DNA from: Alteromonas sp. LOR
Lineage (GTDB): Bacteria > Pseudomonadota > Gammaproteobacteria > Enterobacterales > Alteromonadaceae
Assembly: GCF_000753865.1 (NCBI RefSeq)
Contig: NZ_JQFW01000057.1
Coordinates: 628-64,627 of the forward strand
DNA: 64,000 nt
Reading direction: 5' to 3'
The translations under genes and the position numbers were made by a program. The notes beneath the pieces are model-generated. The model did no database searches. It was not told where the DNA came from and saw only the letters and a program-made list of their open reading frames with translations. Positions 15,186 to 25,928 of the stretch are shown piece after piece; the stretch's first letter is position 1; each line of letters starts with the position of its first letter.

Positions 15186-18100
15186 ATGAAATTGCATTTG
15201 ACGGGCTTACTTTTACTTACATTTTGTTTGTTTGCCCCTATATCTTCAGTAAATGCGCAAGAAACAGCGACCTTATTGAAAGGACCAAAAGACGCTAGCG
15301 ATCAATTCTCTGGTCTTGAGTACGGCCCCATCGACTCTAGCGATACGCTTTGGCGCATAGCCGAGCGCTACAGACAGAACAATAATCTTAGCGTGTATCA
15401 GGTTATGACAGCTATTTACGAGCTGAACCCCGATGCATTTGAAAACGGTAACCTCAACCTGCTAGTTAACGGCGCAACGCTTAAACTTCCCTCAGAGCGA
15501 TACATTGCCCGCATCAGTAAAGAGCAAGCGCAATTGCGTGCCGAGCAGGACGAACGTGAATTTGCTGAAGCCCTTAATAAGCCAGGCAGCAGTATCAAAA
15601 ATATCAAGCCGTCTTCACCGCTTGTTAATCAAAACGACCTTTCACAAACGCAAACCGACATCGAGAAAAAAATAACTCGATTAGATGCAGAGCAAACTCG
15701 ACAGTTTGACGAATTGCGTATGCAGTTCGCAGCGTCACTCGACAATGTTCAAGAAATATTGAACGAAAATAGAAAGCTGTATGAGCGCGTTGATGCGGTA
15801 AATGGCGAGCTTGAATCGTTAAGAGGGCAAGTAGAGGGCGACGTAAAAGAACAGCTTGATATGCAAGTGGCGTTACAGCAACAGCTGCTTGATATGATGA
15901 AAGCGGAGCAGGCGCAAAGAGCTGCCGAAAAACAAGACTCCATTGTGAACAAGTTGATGAGCCCTATTAGCTTGCTAATAGGTACTGCGGTGCTGTCTTT
16001 GCTGTTAGTTGCAGGCCTTATTACATGGCTGCTCAAGCGCAACAGTAAGCCTGAAGATGCGCCAGCAGCGCCACCTAGTGCACTGAGCGACGATGATGAT
16101 GTACCGGTTCCAGACAGCGATTTAGGCGACCTATCAAGCGCGCTAGCGCCCGATTTAGACAATAATAACGAACTCACTGACGACGACTTGTTTAACGATG
16201 ACGACTTGCTCGATGACGTATTAACATCAGACCTTGAAGAAAGCTTAGACGATGAGCTTGAAAACTTTGCCGACCTCGAAGACGATCTGTTGGTACCAGA
16301 TGATGATACAGACGACTTATTCGAAGCGGGTGATGATGAGCTCGACCAGAGCGAGTTAGACAGTTTATTCGACGACGATGATTTGTCTGACAAAGTGCTG
16401 AATGAGAATGAAACTGAAGGTTTAGACGGTATCGACTTATCTGAAGACGATGATCTGTTTGATGAAAGCAACGACAGTGATAACGACTCTGACGATCAAG
16501 AAGGTGCTGAAGCAGAAGAAGACACATCCGCTTCAGACGATGATTTTGATATTGATGATTTGTTAGACGATGTGCAAAGCCAAGACTCTTCAGATGAAGA
16601 CTCATCAGAAGAAGTAGACCCTGACGATATATTAGACCAGTTCGGCGAAGACGACTCATCCGCGAACGAAGATGTGGATGTAGATGACATAGATGCGCTG
16701 CTTGAAAACAGTGGGGGCGATGCGTCACAAGATGATATTGACGATTTATTAGATAGTGCCACAGAAACGGCGTCACTACCTACTGTTGACGATGAAGACG
16801 AAAAGCCCGAAATCAGCATTGACGATCTGCTAGAAGAAAACGCGCCAGATACGGCACTGACTGACGAATTAGACAGCAAAGATGATCTTATTGATGAAGA
16901 AATGCTCGAGAAACTCGACGACGAGATACATCAACAAGACAAAGAAATAAACAAAATTACCGACGATTTACTCAATGAAATTGAGCAAATTGAAATGATG
17001 GGCGGCCTTGATGACGACGAAGACTTTGACGAAGACGAATTAGAAGAAGAGATCACTTCGGCAGCACCTTCGCCTCAATCAATACAAAACTTCGATTCCA
17101 TCACTGATGGCCTCGATGAAATGTTAGATGATGAAATTGAAAGCGACGATATAGAAAACGCTGACGATTTCTCAGACCCCTTGTCAGATGAGCTAATCGC
17201 CGAGCTGCAAAGCGAAATGCTTGATGAGGATGAGTCTGCTGACGATGCTCCCGCAATTGAAGAACCAGTAGACGAGCAACCTGAAGATGCCGCTCAACAA
17301 GAAGACGACTTTAATGACTCTCTTTCCGACGACTTATTAGCTGAGCTAGAGGCAGAACTTGAGCCAGAAGCTGAAGAAGATATAGAAAGCGATGAGACTG
17401 ATGAGGACGTTGAGGGCGAACAAGACTCTGCCAACCCAGACGATGAAGACGCGGCCTTTGAACAAGAAGTAAGCGATCCTTTAACTGATGAATTGCTTGC
17501 AGAATTGGAAAGCTCAGACTCTGATGATATTCAAGAGCCTTTAGCGGAAGAAGAGCCTTCAGTTGAGGAAGAGCCATCAGCGGAAGAGGAGCTTTTAGCT
17601 GAGGAAGACGCATCCTTTGATGAAACAGCAGAATCTGACGTTTTTGAAGAAGCTGGTGAAGAGCTTGCTCCTGAAGAAGATGAAGAATTAGATGCACCCG
17701 AAAATGTAAGTGAAGCATCAGTTCCGGAAGATGATGAAGAGCCTTCAGCGGAAGAAGAGCCTTCAGCGGAAGAAGAGCTTTCAGCTGAGGAAGAGCCTTC
17801 AGCGCAAGAGGAGCCTTCAGCAGAGGCAGCTCCAAACATCGAAGAAACTGCGGAACCTGAGGTCTCCGAAGAAGTCAGTGAAGAACTAGCTCTAGAGGAA
17901 GAAGATTCATCAGCTGAGGAAGACGCATTCTTTGATGAAACAGCAGAATCTGACGTTTTTGAAGAAGCTGGTGAAGAGCTTGCTCCTGAAGAGGACAAAG
18001 AATTAGATGCGCCCGAAGATGTAAGTGAAGCACTAGTTCCGGAAGATGATGAAGAGCCTTCAGTGGAAGAGGAGCCTTCAGCCGAAGAAAAAACCTCTGC

Positions 18101-19505
18101 GGAAGAAGACTCATCCAATGATGAAACAGCGGAACCTGATGCTTCCGAAGAAGCTAGTGAAGAACTAGCTCCTCAGGAAGATGAAGAGCTAGATCTAGAG
18201 GAAGAAGAGCTTTCAGCTGAGGTAGACGCATCCTTTGATGAAACTGCAGAATCTGACGTTTTTGAAGAAGCTGGTGAAGAGCTTGCTCCTGAAGAAGATA
18301 AAGAATTAGATGCGCCGGAAGATGTCAGTGAAGCACTAGTTCCGGAAGATGATGAAGAGCCTTCAGCTAAACAAGAACCTTCAGCAGACCCATTAGATGA
18401 TGCGTTAAACGACTTCGAAAAAGACATGATGGATGATATTCCGTCGTTTGGAGACGCCGAGCCTGATTCAACAGAGCCTGATTCGACCGAGAGTGAATCT
18501 GCTGAACCTGAGGCACCTGAATCCGATTCGTCAGAAGAGCAGGACGAAAATGACTATGACGATAGCATCCTCGATGATGCATTCGATGACGTAGACGCTT
18601 TTTCGCTAGAGCAAGAAATTGACGGCGAAGAGCCAAACAAAAACAAAGCGCCTGAACTTCAGCAAAAAACTGAACAACAAGAGCAAGTAAGCGACTCGGC
18701 TGACTCAGAAAAAAGTGACGACGATATTAACGAGCTGGGCGATGTACCAGGTCTTGATGATTGGCTGTCTGGTGAGAGTGATGACGATATTGAAGATGAA
18801 GAGATTTTCGATGAGTTAGATAGTGCCGAGTTTGACGAGTTACTTGAAAGCTTAGAGGCAGATACACCAGCAGATTCAAATACTGTTCAAAGCAACGATG
18901 AATCTACCGGTGAGCCGGAAGAATCAATGGATTCGCCAGAAGAAGACGATACCTTCGAGCTAGGTGATGACGCATTTGAACTAGACGATGATGACAGCGA
19001 GCTGGATGACCTATCATTGCCTGATATTGATGTCGATGATGTTGACGGAAATGATAGCTCGGAAGAGGCGCAGGAAGCTTCTTCGCAAGAGGAGCTTGAG
19101 CAGGAAAATAACGAAGAGCTAAAGTTAGATAATCCAGACCTTGATTTAGAAGCCTTACTTAATGATGTGCCTTCCGTTGAGATGGGTGGCGATAGTAACG
19201 GCGCTGAAGACTTCTTAGATGTAGAGGCGCTAATGGATGACGGCGATGATACAACGTTTAACGATCCAGATAGTCAGCCTCTCGATTTAGATGTGAGTCT
19301 GTCCGACTTTACAGGCGTTAACGATACAGACTCCGTTATCGATATTGATAAAGATGCGGGACAAAATGCGAACCTAGATTTAGCGCGTGCGTATCTTGAA
19401 ATGGAAGATGTAGATGCTGCAAAGGAGCTTCTCGAAGAAGTCATGCGTGAGGGAAGTGAAGAGCAAAAGCAGGAAGCTGATACTATTTTGAAGACCATCG
19501 ACTAA
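15186..19505 (+). CDS. fimV: FimV, polar peptidoglycan-binding hub protein with a very long acidic region
   Basis: FimV organises the cell pole, including type IV pili and chemotaxis proteins, and binds peptidoglycan. The 1439 residues (from the ATG at 15186, preceded by AGGA; an upstream in-frame TTG is possible) run as follows: signal peptide, LysM domain (about 45-100), coiled coil (about 105-255), one membrane helix (about 260-283), roughly 1,090 very acidic residues, and the C-terminal FimV TPR-like domain with NANLDLARAYLEMEDVDAAKELL. The acidic region contains three copies of a block of about 50 residues around DVFEEAGEELAPEED (DNA copies near 17601, 17915 and 18219). It is much longer than the roughly 900 residues typical of Pseudomonas FimV. 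It sits in the conserved asd-fimV-truA order. Confidence 0.95.
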   Translation: MKLHLTGLLLLTFCLFAPISSVNAQETATLLKGPKDASDQFSGLEYGPIDSSDTLWRIAERYRQNNNLSVYQVMTAIYELNPDAFENGNLNLLVNGATLKLPSERYIARISKEQAQLRAEQDEREFAEALNKPGSSIKNIKPSSPLVNQNDLSQTQTDIEKKITRLDAEQTRQFDELRMQFAASLDNVQEILNENRKLYERVDAVNGELESLRGQVEGDVKEQLDMQVALQQQLLDMMKAEQAQRAAEKQDSIVNKLMSPISLLIGTAVLSLLLVAGLITWLLKRNSKPEDAPAAPPSALSDDDDVPVPDSDLGDLSSALAPDLDNNNELTDDDLFNDDDLLDDVLTSDLEESLDDELENFADLEDDLLVPDDDTDDLFEAGDDELDQSELDSLFDDDDLSDKVLNENETEGLDGIDLSEDDDLFDESNDSDNDSDDQEGAEAEEDTSASDDDFDIDDLLDDVQSQDSSDEDSSEEVDPDDILDQFGEDDSSANEDVDVDDIDALLENSGGDASQDDIDDLLDSATETASLPTVDDEDEKPEISIDDLLEENAPDTALTDELDSKDDLIDEEMLEKLDDEIHQQDKEINKITDDLLNEIEQIEMMGGLDDDEDFDEDELEEEITSAAPSPQSIQNFDSITDGLDEMLDDEIESDDIENADDFSDPLSDELIAELQSEMLDEDESADDAPAIEEPVDEQPEDAAQQEDDFNDSLSDDLLAELEAELEPEAEEDIESDETDEDVEGEQDSANPDDEDAAFEQEVSDPLTDELLAELESSDSDDIQEPLAEEEPSVEEEPSAEEELLAEEDASFDETAESDVFEEAGEELAPEEDEELDAPENVSEASVPEDDEEPSAEEEPSAEEELSAEEEPSAQEEPSAEAAPNIEETAEPEVSEEVSEELALEEEDSSAEEDAFFDETAESDVFEEAGEELAPEEDKELDAPEDVSEALVPEDDEEPSVEEEPSAEEKTSAEEDSSNDETAEPDASEEASEELAPQEDEELDLEEEELSAEVDASFDETAESDVFEEAGEELAPEEDKELDAPEDVSEALVPEDDEEPSAKQEPSADPLDDALNDFEKDMMDDIPSFGDAEPDSTEPDSTESESAEPEAPESDSSEEQDENDYDDSILDDAFDDVDAFSLEQEIDGEEPNKNKAPELQQKTEQQEQVSDSADSEKSDDDINELGDVPGLDDWLSGESDDDIEDEEIFDELDSAEFDELLESLEADTPADSNTVQSNDESTGEPEESMDSPEEDDTFELGDDAFELDDDDSELDDLSLPDIDVDDVDGNDSSEEAQEASSQEELEQENNEELKLDNPDLDLEALLNDVPSVEMGGDSNGAEDFLDVEALMDDGDDTTFNDPDSQPLDLDVSLSDFTGVNDTDSVIDIDKDAGQNANLDLARAYLEMEDVDAAKELLEEVMREGSEEQKQEADTILKTID
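17601..18370 (+). repeat. Three near-identical blocks of about 150 bp inside fimV
   Basis: Copies begin near 17601, 17915 and 18219, about 305-315 bp apart, and encode GAGGA-rich Glu/Asp/Ser/Ala segments. The copies differ by only a few substitutions, indicating recent tandem expansion. Further short EEPSAEEE repeats fill the spacers, so copy number may differ between strains. Confidence 0.8.
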
Positions 19506-19619
19506 TCCGACTATTTGTATGTTACGTGCCATCTCATGTGCCATCTTATCTACCACATATTGCATGTTAAGTGCCATATGACTAAACTTGGCGGCTTTTA
19601 GTTAAGAGGTAGCAGAATC

Positions 19620-20411
19620 ATGGGGCGAATTGCCTTAGGGATTGAATACGACGGTGCTTCTGTTTTTGGTTGGCAACGCCAGCGAGAAGTGCCCAGTGTT
19701 CAAGAGTATCTTGAAAAAGCGTTATCAAAAGTGGCTAATCAGCCAATTCAAGTTCAGTGTGCAGGTAGAACCGATGCCGGTGTGCACGCCACAGGGCAGG
19801 TGGTTCATTTCGACTGCGATGTCCCTCGCGCTGAACGAGCCTGGACTCTTGGTGTTAACGCCAACTTGCCAGACTCTATTGCCGTAACTTGGGCACAAGA
19901 TGTCGATGATAATTTTCATGCGCGCTTCTCAGCTACCCATCGCCGCTACCGATACATTATTCACAACAGTAAAATGCGACCCGCAATTCTGAATCACGGT
20001 GTCACTCATGTTCACAAGCCCTTAGATGCTGCGAAAATGCATGATGCTGCTCAAGCGTTACTCGGCGAGCATGACTTTACTTCTTTCAGAGCCTCTCTTT
20101 GCCAAAGCAAAACCCCTTTTAGAAACGTGACGAACGTGAGCGTTTATCGACAGGGGCGCTATGTTGTTATTGATATTAAAGCCAATGCATTTCTACATCA
20201 TATGGTGCGCAACATAACGGGTTCGCTGGTTGAAATTGGCGCGGGAGAGCATCCCATAGAATGGATTACGGAATTACTGGCGCTAAAAGACAGAAGCAAG
20301 GCGGCATCTACGGCGAAGCCGAACGGTCTCTATCTTGTTGATGTGACTTATCCCGATGAATACGGGCTTCCTAAAGGGCCGCTTGGTCCATTATTCTTAC
20401 CGGAAAGCTAA
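19620..20411 (+). CDS. truA: tRNA pseudouridine(38-40) synthase
   Basis: TruA converts uridines 38-40 of the anticodon stem-loop to pseudouridine. The 263-residue protein opens with [18 protein letters not shown] and has the catalytic Asp52 in the [15 protein letters not shown] motif. Later family blocks include RRYRYIIHN and [17 protein letters not shown]. The ATG is preceded by AAGAGGTAG. A strong terminator ends the unit at 20516-20558. The position between fimV and accD matches other gammaproteobacteria. Confidence 0.96.
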   Translation: MGRIALGIEYDGASVFGWQRQREVPSVQEYLEKALSKVANQPIQVQCAGRTDAGVHATGQVVHFDCDVPRAERAWTLGVNANLPDSIAVTWAQDVDDNFHARFSATHRRYRYIIHNSKMRPAILNHGVTHVHKPLDAAKMHDAAQALLGEHDFTSFRASLCQSKTPFRNVTNVSVYRQGRYVVIDIKANAFLHHMVRNITGSLVEIGAGEHPIEWITELLALKDRSKAASTAKPNGLYLVDVTYPDEYGLPKGPLGPLFLPES

Positions 20412-20720
20412 TTGCTAAAAATTAGTGCTGAAACTTAGGCTCAAAGCCTAAGCCCAAATTTAGCGTTATAATGTCATACAGTAAACTAACTTCTTAAACA
20501 CAGCTATCACACAATCAAAACTGGTCCGAGCTAACTTCTTAGACCAGTTTTGTTTTTTCCATTTCGTTGTATTGTGGTCTAATAGCGCGCTATATTAGAT
20601 AGCTGCTTTTTCAGGTTACGCATTTTTTCTTGTAACGTTGTCAAAGACATAAATTAATGTATTGCTGGTACTCAAGATTAAAAACAAATACCGGCAGTCA
20701 AAACAAAGGATTCAATTTCC
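20412..20720. other. Intergenic region between truA and accD
   Basis: These 309 bases contain the truA terminator and then an AT-rich stretch that should hold the accD promoter. No further gene is seen. Confidence 0.5.
20516..20558 (+). terminator. Intrinsic terminator after truA
   Basis: An 11-bp perfect stem (CAAAACTGGTC 20516-20526 / GACCAGTTTTG 20542-20552) is followed by six Ts. Confidence 0.88.
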
Positions 20721-21566
20721 ATGAGCTGGATTCAAAAAATACTTCCACGCACACAAACTTCAACAAAGGGCAATGTACCTGAGGGAATTTGGACAAAGTG
20801 TGGCTCTTGTCAGGCAGTATTGTACAAAACTGAATTAGAAAAATTACTAGAAGTCTGCCCTAAGTGCGACCACCATATGCGTATAACCGCCCGCCGTCGT
20901 ATTGATGCGTTTTTAGACGAGGGCGATCGCGTAGAGCTTGGTGCCCAGCACGAGCCTCAAGACTTATTAAAATTTAAAGACTCTAAGCGTTATAAAGATC
21001 GTATTGCCGCGGCGCAAAAGTCGACCAATGAAAAAGACGCGCTAGTGGTTATGCAGGGAAAAGTGAAAGGCATGCCTGTTGTGGTGGCGTGTTTTGAATT
21101 TGCCTTTATGGGCGGCTCAATGGCCTCAGTAGTAGGTGCGCGCTTTGTTGCTGCAGTAAATGCATGCCTGGAAAACAATACGCCGCTTATTTGTTTTTCT
21201 GCCAGTGGCGGCGCGCGAATGCAAGAAGCCCTCATGTCGTTAATGCAAATGGCGAAAACCTCCGCTGCACTGGCCAAAATGAGCAAGAAAGGTTTGCCAT
21301 ATATATCAGTACTTACTGACCCAACAATGGGCGGTGTGTCTGCAAGTTTAGCAATGCTAGGTGACATTAACGTTGCTGAGCCTAAAGCCTTAATTGGTTT
21401 TGCGGGTCCTCGCGTTATTGAACAAACCGTTCGTGAAAAACTTCCTGAAGGGTTTCAGCGCAGTGAATTTCTCGTGGAAAAAGGCGCAATCGATATGATT
21501 GTTGACCGCAGAGATATGCGTGATAAATTACACGGCTTGTTGACCAAGTTGCATTACAAAAATTAG
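20721..21566 (+). CDS. accD: Acetyl-CoA carboxylase carboxyltransferase subunit beta
   Basis: AccD with AccA transfers the carboxyl group from biotin to acetyl-CoA, making malonyl-CoA. The N-terminal four-Cys zinc ribbon (KCGSCQAVL ... VCPKCDHHM, about 27-53) and the crotonase-like carboxyltransferase core with [23 protein letters not shown] are visible in 281 residues. The stop codon shares its last base with the GTG of folC, so the two are translationally coupled. The ATG has AAAGGA upstream. Confidence 0.97.
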   Translation: MSWIQKILPRTQTSTKGNVPEGIWTKCGSCQAVLYKTELEKLLEVCPKCDHHMRITARRRIDAFLDEGDRVELGAQHEPQDLLKFKDSKRYKDRIAAAQKSTNEKDALVVMQGKVKGMPVVVACFEFAFMGGSMASVVGARFVAAVNACLENNTPLICFSASGGARMQEALMSLMQMAKTSAALAKMSKKGLPYISVLTDPTMGGVSASLAMLGDINVAEPKALIGFAGPRVIEQTVREKLPEGFQRSEFLVEKGAIDMIVDRRDMRDKLHGLLTKLHYKN

Positions 21567-22867
21567 TGAATAACGAAAACAATAAAAACATCGGCTCAGA
21601 GCAAACGCCATCTGGTGATAAAAAAAGCCTGGGCCAATGGCTATCCTACCTAGAATCAATTCATCCTAGCGCCATTGATATGGGGTTAGAAAGAGTGAAG
21701 GACGTGGCAAAAACCATGTCGCTTAATCTCAGTGAATCACTTGTCATTACTGTTGCCGGTACCAATGGCAAGGGCACAACATGCCGCCTTCTTGAACAGT
21801 CGTTGCTGTCGCAAGGAAAAACGGTAGCAGTGTACAGTTCTCCCCACCTTATTGATTATTGCGAGCGCGTTCGTATTAATGGTGAACTTGCTCAACAGCA
21901 AACCTTTGTTGAGGCGTTTGAATTTATAGAAAATGCAAGGGGCGACATAACGCTCACTTACTTCGAGTTTAGCACCCTTGCCGCCATGAAAATGATGCAA
22001 GACTGGCAGGTGGATATCGCCATATTAGAAGTAGGCTTGGGTGGAAGGCTAGACGCCACAAATATTATCGACCCCGATTTAGCTGTGATTACCACCATCG
22101 ACCTCGACCACCAAGATTGGCTTGGCAATACGCGTGAAAAAATAGCCCGAGAGAAGGCCGGCATAATGCGGTTAAACGGCAATGCAGTTATCGGGGATTT
22201 GTTCCCACCGTCAACATTGTATGACGTTGTCGATGAGTTACAGGTGAACGCTCGCTGGGCAACAAAAGATTTCACCGCTGCTGTAGAAGCTGATCATAGT
22301 GAATGGCAGTGGAAAGGGGAAAAGCATACTTTTGCAAAGCTTCCTTACCCAAATATTCCGCTTCAAAATGCCAGCACAGCATTAGCGGCCCTGGAAATGC
22401 TTGGTTTATTACCCGATGAAGCCGCGTTGAATACCGTTATGCGCAACACAACCATGCCGGGGCGACAGCAACAAATAAGCGAGCAACCTCTTGTGGTTGT
22501 AGACGTGGCGCATAACCCTCAAGCCACTGCGTCAATGCAAGAGTGGCTATCTCGGTATAAGGTCGATAAGTATCGCGTTGTGGTAGGCATGTTGAAAGAC
22601 AAATCAATCGCTGAAACGCTAGCACCCTTATCGTCACTCAATGCTTCTTGGTACGTTGCAAGTACCCAAGGTTTTAGGGGCTGTGAAGCGCAGGTTCTTG
22701 AAAATGCCCTTGTGAATGCCGGCACAACCATAGAGAATATAGCCACATACGACAATGTTACCTTAGCTTATGAAAGTGCACTTGCAGATTATCAGGCAAA
22801 TGAGCTTATTTTAGTGTTTGGATCATTTGTTACCGTGGCAGACGTGCTTGTAAAGCAAAGCCAATAA
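21566..22867 (+). CDS. folC: Bifunctional folylpolyglutamate / dihydrofolate synthase
   Basis: FolC adds glutamate to dihydropteroate and folates. The 433-residue Mur-ligase-type protein has the ATP loop VAGTNGKGTTCRLLEQSL (about 55-72), the following YSSPHLIDYCERVRING and the downstream EVGLGGRLDATNII block typical of FolC. The start is GTG, overlapping the accD stop by one base. A C-terminal Mur-ligase domain with VVDVAHNPQA completes it. The about 20 residues before the family core are a non-conserved lead. Confidence 0.96.
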   Translation: MNNENNKNIGSEQTPSGDKKSLGQWLSYLESIHPSAIDMGLERVKDVAKTMSLNLSESLVITVAGTNGKGTTCRLLEQSLLSQGKTVAVYSSPHLIDYCERVRINGELAQQQTFVEAFEFIENARGDITLTYFEFSTLAAMKMMQDWQVDIAILEVGLGGRLDATNIIDPDLAVITTIDLDHQDWLGNTREKIAREKAGIMRLNGNAVIGDLFPPSTLYDVVDELQVNARWATKDFTAAVEADHSEWQWKGEKHTFAKLPYPNIPLQNASTALAALEMLGLLPDEAALNTVMRNTTMPGRQQQISEQPLVVVDVAHNPQATASMQEWLSRYKVDKYRVVVGMLKDKSIAETLAPLSSLNASWYVASTQGFRGCEAQVLENALVNAGTTIENIATYDNVTLAYESALADYQANELILVFGSFVTVADVLVKQSQ

Positions 22868-22932
22868 ATCGCGATTTCGCCCTTTCAATTTTTAAAAGGG
22901 AACGGGCGCAGTCATTCAAGCAGGAGACAGCA

Positions 22933-23559
22933 GTGACATCGGCATTAAAGAATAGATTGGTAGGAACCATTATCATAGTGGCTCTTGCCGTTATTTTCTT
23001 ACCTGACTTTCTCGATGGCAAAAAACAGACGAACCGAGAGCCTTTCGTTTCAGTGCCTGCAAATCCACCGATAAAGCCAATAGTAGAGCCTGAGCCGTTT
23101 CCTTCTGAGCGCGTTGCACGAGCCGCCGTGCCAGAAGTAGAAGTTGAAGAAGCCGAAGCGCTTGACGATGTATACGAGTCTCAAGAGAAGGGCGAGTTGC
23201 AGGCAAGCGAATTGCAAGCAAGCGATGACACGCAAACGACTTCAACTTCTCCTAAGCCCAAAGATGAGCTTGCCAGCCAAACCGTAATAGAAGCTAGCAA
23301 TGATCTTGCCGAAGAAGATGCAGGGTGGGTCATTCAGCTGGGAAGCTTCAGACACGAAAAAAATGTAAAAAGCTTACTGGCGAAGCTTGAACGCGCTGGT
23401 TATCGAGCGTTTAGCCGTAAAATCCAAACCAGCTCAGGGTTACTGAACAAAGTTTTTGTCGGTCCAGATTTAGACAAACAAAAGCTTGAATCGGCACTGC
23501 CGCATTTAAAGGAACTCACTAAGCTTAAAGGCAAGGTCACGACCTTCAAAGTAGAATAA
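22933..23559 (+). CDS. dedD: DedD-like SPOR-domain cell-division protein
   Basis: A 208-residue bitopic membrane protein: a short cytoplasmic start, one membrane helix (about 8-26), a Pro/Glu-rich periplasmic linker and a C-terminal SPOR domain (about 130-208, starting GWVIQLGSFRHEKNVKSLLAKLERAGYRAF). SPOR domains bind denuded septal peptidoglycan, and DedD helps constriction. The start is GTG with AGGAGA at good spacing. It sits between folC and cvpA as in E. coli, the strongest support for the name. Confidence 0.9.
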   Translation: MTSALKNRLVGTIIIVALAVIFLPDFLDGKKQTNREPFVSVPANPPIKPIVEPEPFPSERVARAAVPEVEVEEAEALDDVYESQEKGELQASELQASDDTQTTSTSPKPKDELASQTVIEASNDLAEEDAGWVIQLGSFRHEKNVKSLLAKLERAGYRAFSRKIQTSSGLLNKVFVGPDLDKQKLESALPHLKELTKLKGKVTTFKVE

Positions 23560-23724
23560 CCTGAAAAATTAAAGGCGCGTTTTTATACTAATGGAGGAGC
23601 TAATTTGTTACAGACTGTTTACTACAGACTAGTAATATTTTTGGCTTCTGTTAGAATGCGCGCCATCTCGCCAACGGCAGTTTGTCTAGCATAGGTTAGG
23701 CAACATCAACGCAATAAAGAGACA

Positions 23725-24213
23725 ATGAACTGGGTTGACTTCTCCATATTGGGTATCATTGCGGTATCGACCTTAATAAGCCTTATCAGAGGGTTTGTTA
23801 AAGAGGCCATTTCGCTTGTGGTGTGGTTTTCTGCACTCTTCATTTCCAGTAATTTTTATGCCGACCTTGCCATTTACTTTACTGCCATAGACGATCCTTA
23901 CATTAAAAATGGCGCAGCTATTGCGGCATTATTTGTCTCTACACTTATACTAGGTGGCATGGTTAACTATGTGTTTAGCCAGCTAGTTCAAGCCACAGGC
24001 TTATCAGGCACCGACCGTGCACTAGGCATTGTTTTTGGCGCATTGCGCGGTGTTCTCATTGTTAGCGCTTTACTCTTTTTTATGGATACCTTTACTGGTG
24101 CTGCAACCGCATTGTGGTGGCAGGCGTCAGTACTAATTCCTGAGTTTGGTGTCATTATTGAGTGGTTTTTCACGTATGTGAAAGGCTCATCCAGTTTCTT
24201 AAATCCCGTTTAA
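23725..24213 (+). CDS. cvpA: CvpA family membrane protein
   Basis: A 162-residue protein with four membrane segments and the family start [25 protein letters not shown]. The conserved central [16 protein letters not shown] is present. In E. coli CvpA is tied to colicin V production and envelope integrity and is cotranscribed with purF, which begins 14 bases downstream here. The molecular function remains poorly defined in the family. Confidence 0.94.
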   Translation: MNWVDFSILGIIAVSTLISLIRGFVKEAISLVVWFSALFISSNFYADLAIYFTAIDDPYIKNGAAIAALFVSTLILGGMVNYVFSQLVQATGLSGTDRALGIVFGALRGVLIVSALLFFMDTFTGAATALWWQASVLIPEFGVIIEWFFTYVKGSSSFLNPV

Positions 24214-24227
24214 AATAGGTAACGCAC

Positions 24228-25748
24228 ATGTGTGGTATTGTCGGAATAGTTGGTAAAACCCCCGTAGCTCAGTCTCTTTATGACGGTTTGACGGTTATTC
24301 AGCACCGCGGGCAGGATGCTGCAGGTATAATGACTATCGATCAGAATATGTTTAACTTGCGCAAGGCCAATGGTTTGGTGCGAGACGTTTTCCACACCCG
24401 CCATATGAAGCGTTTAACGGGCAATATGGGGATTGGGCATGTTAGATACCCAACAGCGGGAACATCAAGTTCAGCAGAGGCACAGCCGTTCTATGTTAAC
24501 TCACCGTTTGGTATAGCCTTTGCTCACAACGGTAACTTAACCAATGCCCACGATCTTCAGCAGGAAGTATTCCGCATTGCCCGTCGCCATATCAACACTA
24601 CATCCGACTCTGAATTACTGCTTAATATCTTAGCCCACGAGTTACAACAAGTTGCTGGCTTAAGCGTAAGTGCCGAGCACATTTTTGAAGTGGTCACAAA
24701 GGTACATAAGAAAATTCGCGGTGCCTATGCGGTGGTTGCGGCCATCATTGGCCAGGGTATTGTTGCTTTTCGCGACCCTCACGGCATTCGCCCGCTTGCT
24801 TTAGGTAAGCGAATGACAGAAGTGGGTGAAGAGTGGATGGTTGCCTCTGAAAGTGTCGCTATTGATGCAGTAGGCTTTCAGTTTGTTCGCGATGTCTCGC
24901 CAGGTGAAGCTGTATTTATCACCGAAGAAGGCCAGTTGCATACTCGTCAGTGTGCGGAAAACCCAATTACCTCTCCCTGTATTTTTGAGTTTGTATATTT
25001 TGCGCGCCCCGACAGCTTTATCGATGGCATCTCAGTGTATGCATCACGTGTGAATATGGGTAGAAAGCTCGGTGAAAAGATTAAGCGTGAATGGTCTGAT
25101 TTGGATATTGACGTGGTAATTCCTATTCCTGAAACGTCTATGGATGTAGCGCTACAAATCGCTACTACCCTTGATTTACCGTATCGACAAGGCTTTGTGA
25201 AAAACCGCTACATTGGTCGCACCTTCATTATGCCGGGCCAGACGCTACGTAAAAAGTCGGTTCGCCGAAAGCTAAATGCGATTTCGTCTGAGTTTAAAGG
25301 TAAGAGTGTACTGCTAGTTGATGACTCTATCGTTCGCGGCACGACATCAGGCCAGATTATCGAAATGGCAAGAGAGTCGGGAGCCAAAAAGGTTTACTTC
25401 GCTTCAGCAGCACCTGAAATACGTTTTCCAAATGTGTATGGCATAGATATGCCATCAGCTAATGAGCTCATTGCCTATGGTCGTGAGATTGATCAAATAG
25501 CAGACTTAATCCAGGCAGATGGTCTTATCTTCCAAGACATTTCAGACCTAGTAGAAGCAGTTCGTGAAGAAAACGAAAGTATTCAGCGTTTTGAAACGTC
25601 AGTGTTTGACGGAAACTATATTACTGCAGACATAGACCAAGAATATTTAGAGCGAATTGATATGTCTCGTGGTGAAAAATCGAACCAAGCGCCGACCATG
25701 CAGGCTGAGCTCAGCAATTTAGATGTTCATAACATGGATTCTAACTAG
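24228..25748 (+). CDS. purF: Amidophosphoribosyltransferase
   Basis: PurF makes phosphoribosylamine from PRPP and glutamine, the first committed purine step. The 506-residue enzyme begins MCGIVGIVG, with Cys2 as the glutaminase nucleophile, and continues with the class II amidotransferase motifs HRGQDAAGI and GHVRYPTAG. The C-terminal PRPP-binding loop [17 protein letters not shown] (about 363-379) is intact. It is probably cotranscribed with cvpA and closed by the terminator at 25855-25881. No PurR box was recognised upstream. Confidence 0.97.
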   Translation: MCGIVGIVGKTPVAQSLYDGLTVIQHRGQDAAGIMTIDQNMFNLRKANGLVRDVFHTRHMKRLTGNMGIGHVRYPTAGTSSSAEAQPFYVNSPFGIAFAHNGNLTNAHDLQQEVFRIARRHINTTSDSELLLNILAHELQQVAGLSVSAEHIFEVVTKVHKKIRGAYAVVAAIIGQGIVAFRDPHGIRPLALGKRMTEVGEEWMVASESVAIDAVGFQFVRDVSPGEAVFITEEGQLHTRQCAENPITSPCIFEFVYFARPDSFIDGISVYASRVNMGRKLGEKIKREWSDLDIDVVIPIPETSMDVALQIATTLDLPYRQGFVKNRYIGRTFIMPGQTLRKKSVRRKLNAISSEFKGKSVLLVDDSIVRGTTSGQIIEMARESGAKKVYFASAAPEIRFPNVYGIDMPSANELIAYGREIDQIADLIQADGLIFQDISDLVEAVREENESIQRFETSVFDGNYITADIDQEYLERIDMSRGEKSNQAPTMQAELSNLDVHNMDSN

Positions 25749-25854
25749 TTGATGCACTTACGCGTACTTGCGTGAATGCTGTTTTGAACACTATTGTGCT
25801 TACTATTGCTAAGGTCACTGTGCAGAGATGACACTTTGGAAAAGAAACCATTAA

Positions 25855-25881
25855 AAATGCCGCTTTTAAAGCGGCATTTTT
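25855..25881 (+). terminator. Intrinsic terminator after purF
   Basis: The stem AAATGCCGCTT/AAGCGGCATTT with a very small loop is followed by Ts. It lies between convergent genes and may serve both. Confidence 0.88.
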
Positions 25882-25928
25882 GTGTTTATTACTAATACGA
25901 TAACGTCAAACCCGTTAACATCACCACG

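Noticed and set aside
17601-18370. Regular repeats that might suggest a CRISPR array
   Set aside because: Repeats are about 150 bp, in frame within fimV and without unique spacers, so they are coding duplications.
15749-18427. Several long open frames antisense to fimV, very rich in Ser
   Set aside because: They mirror the Asp/Glu-rich codons of fimV. Low complexity and lack of starts with ribosome-binding sites mark them as shadows.
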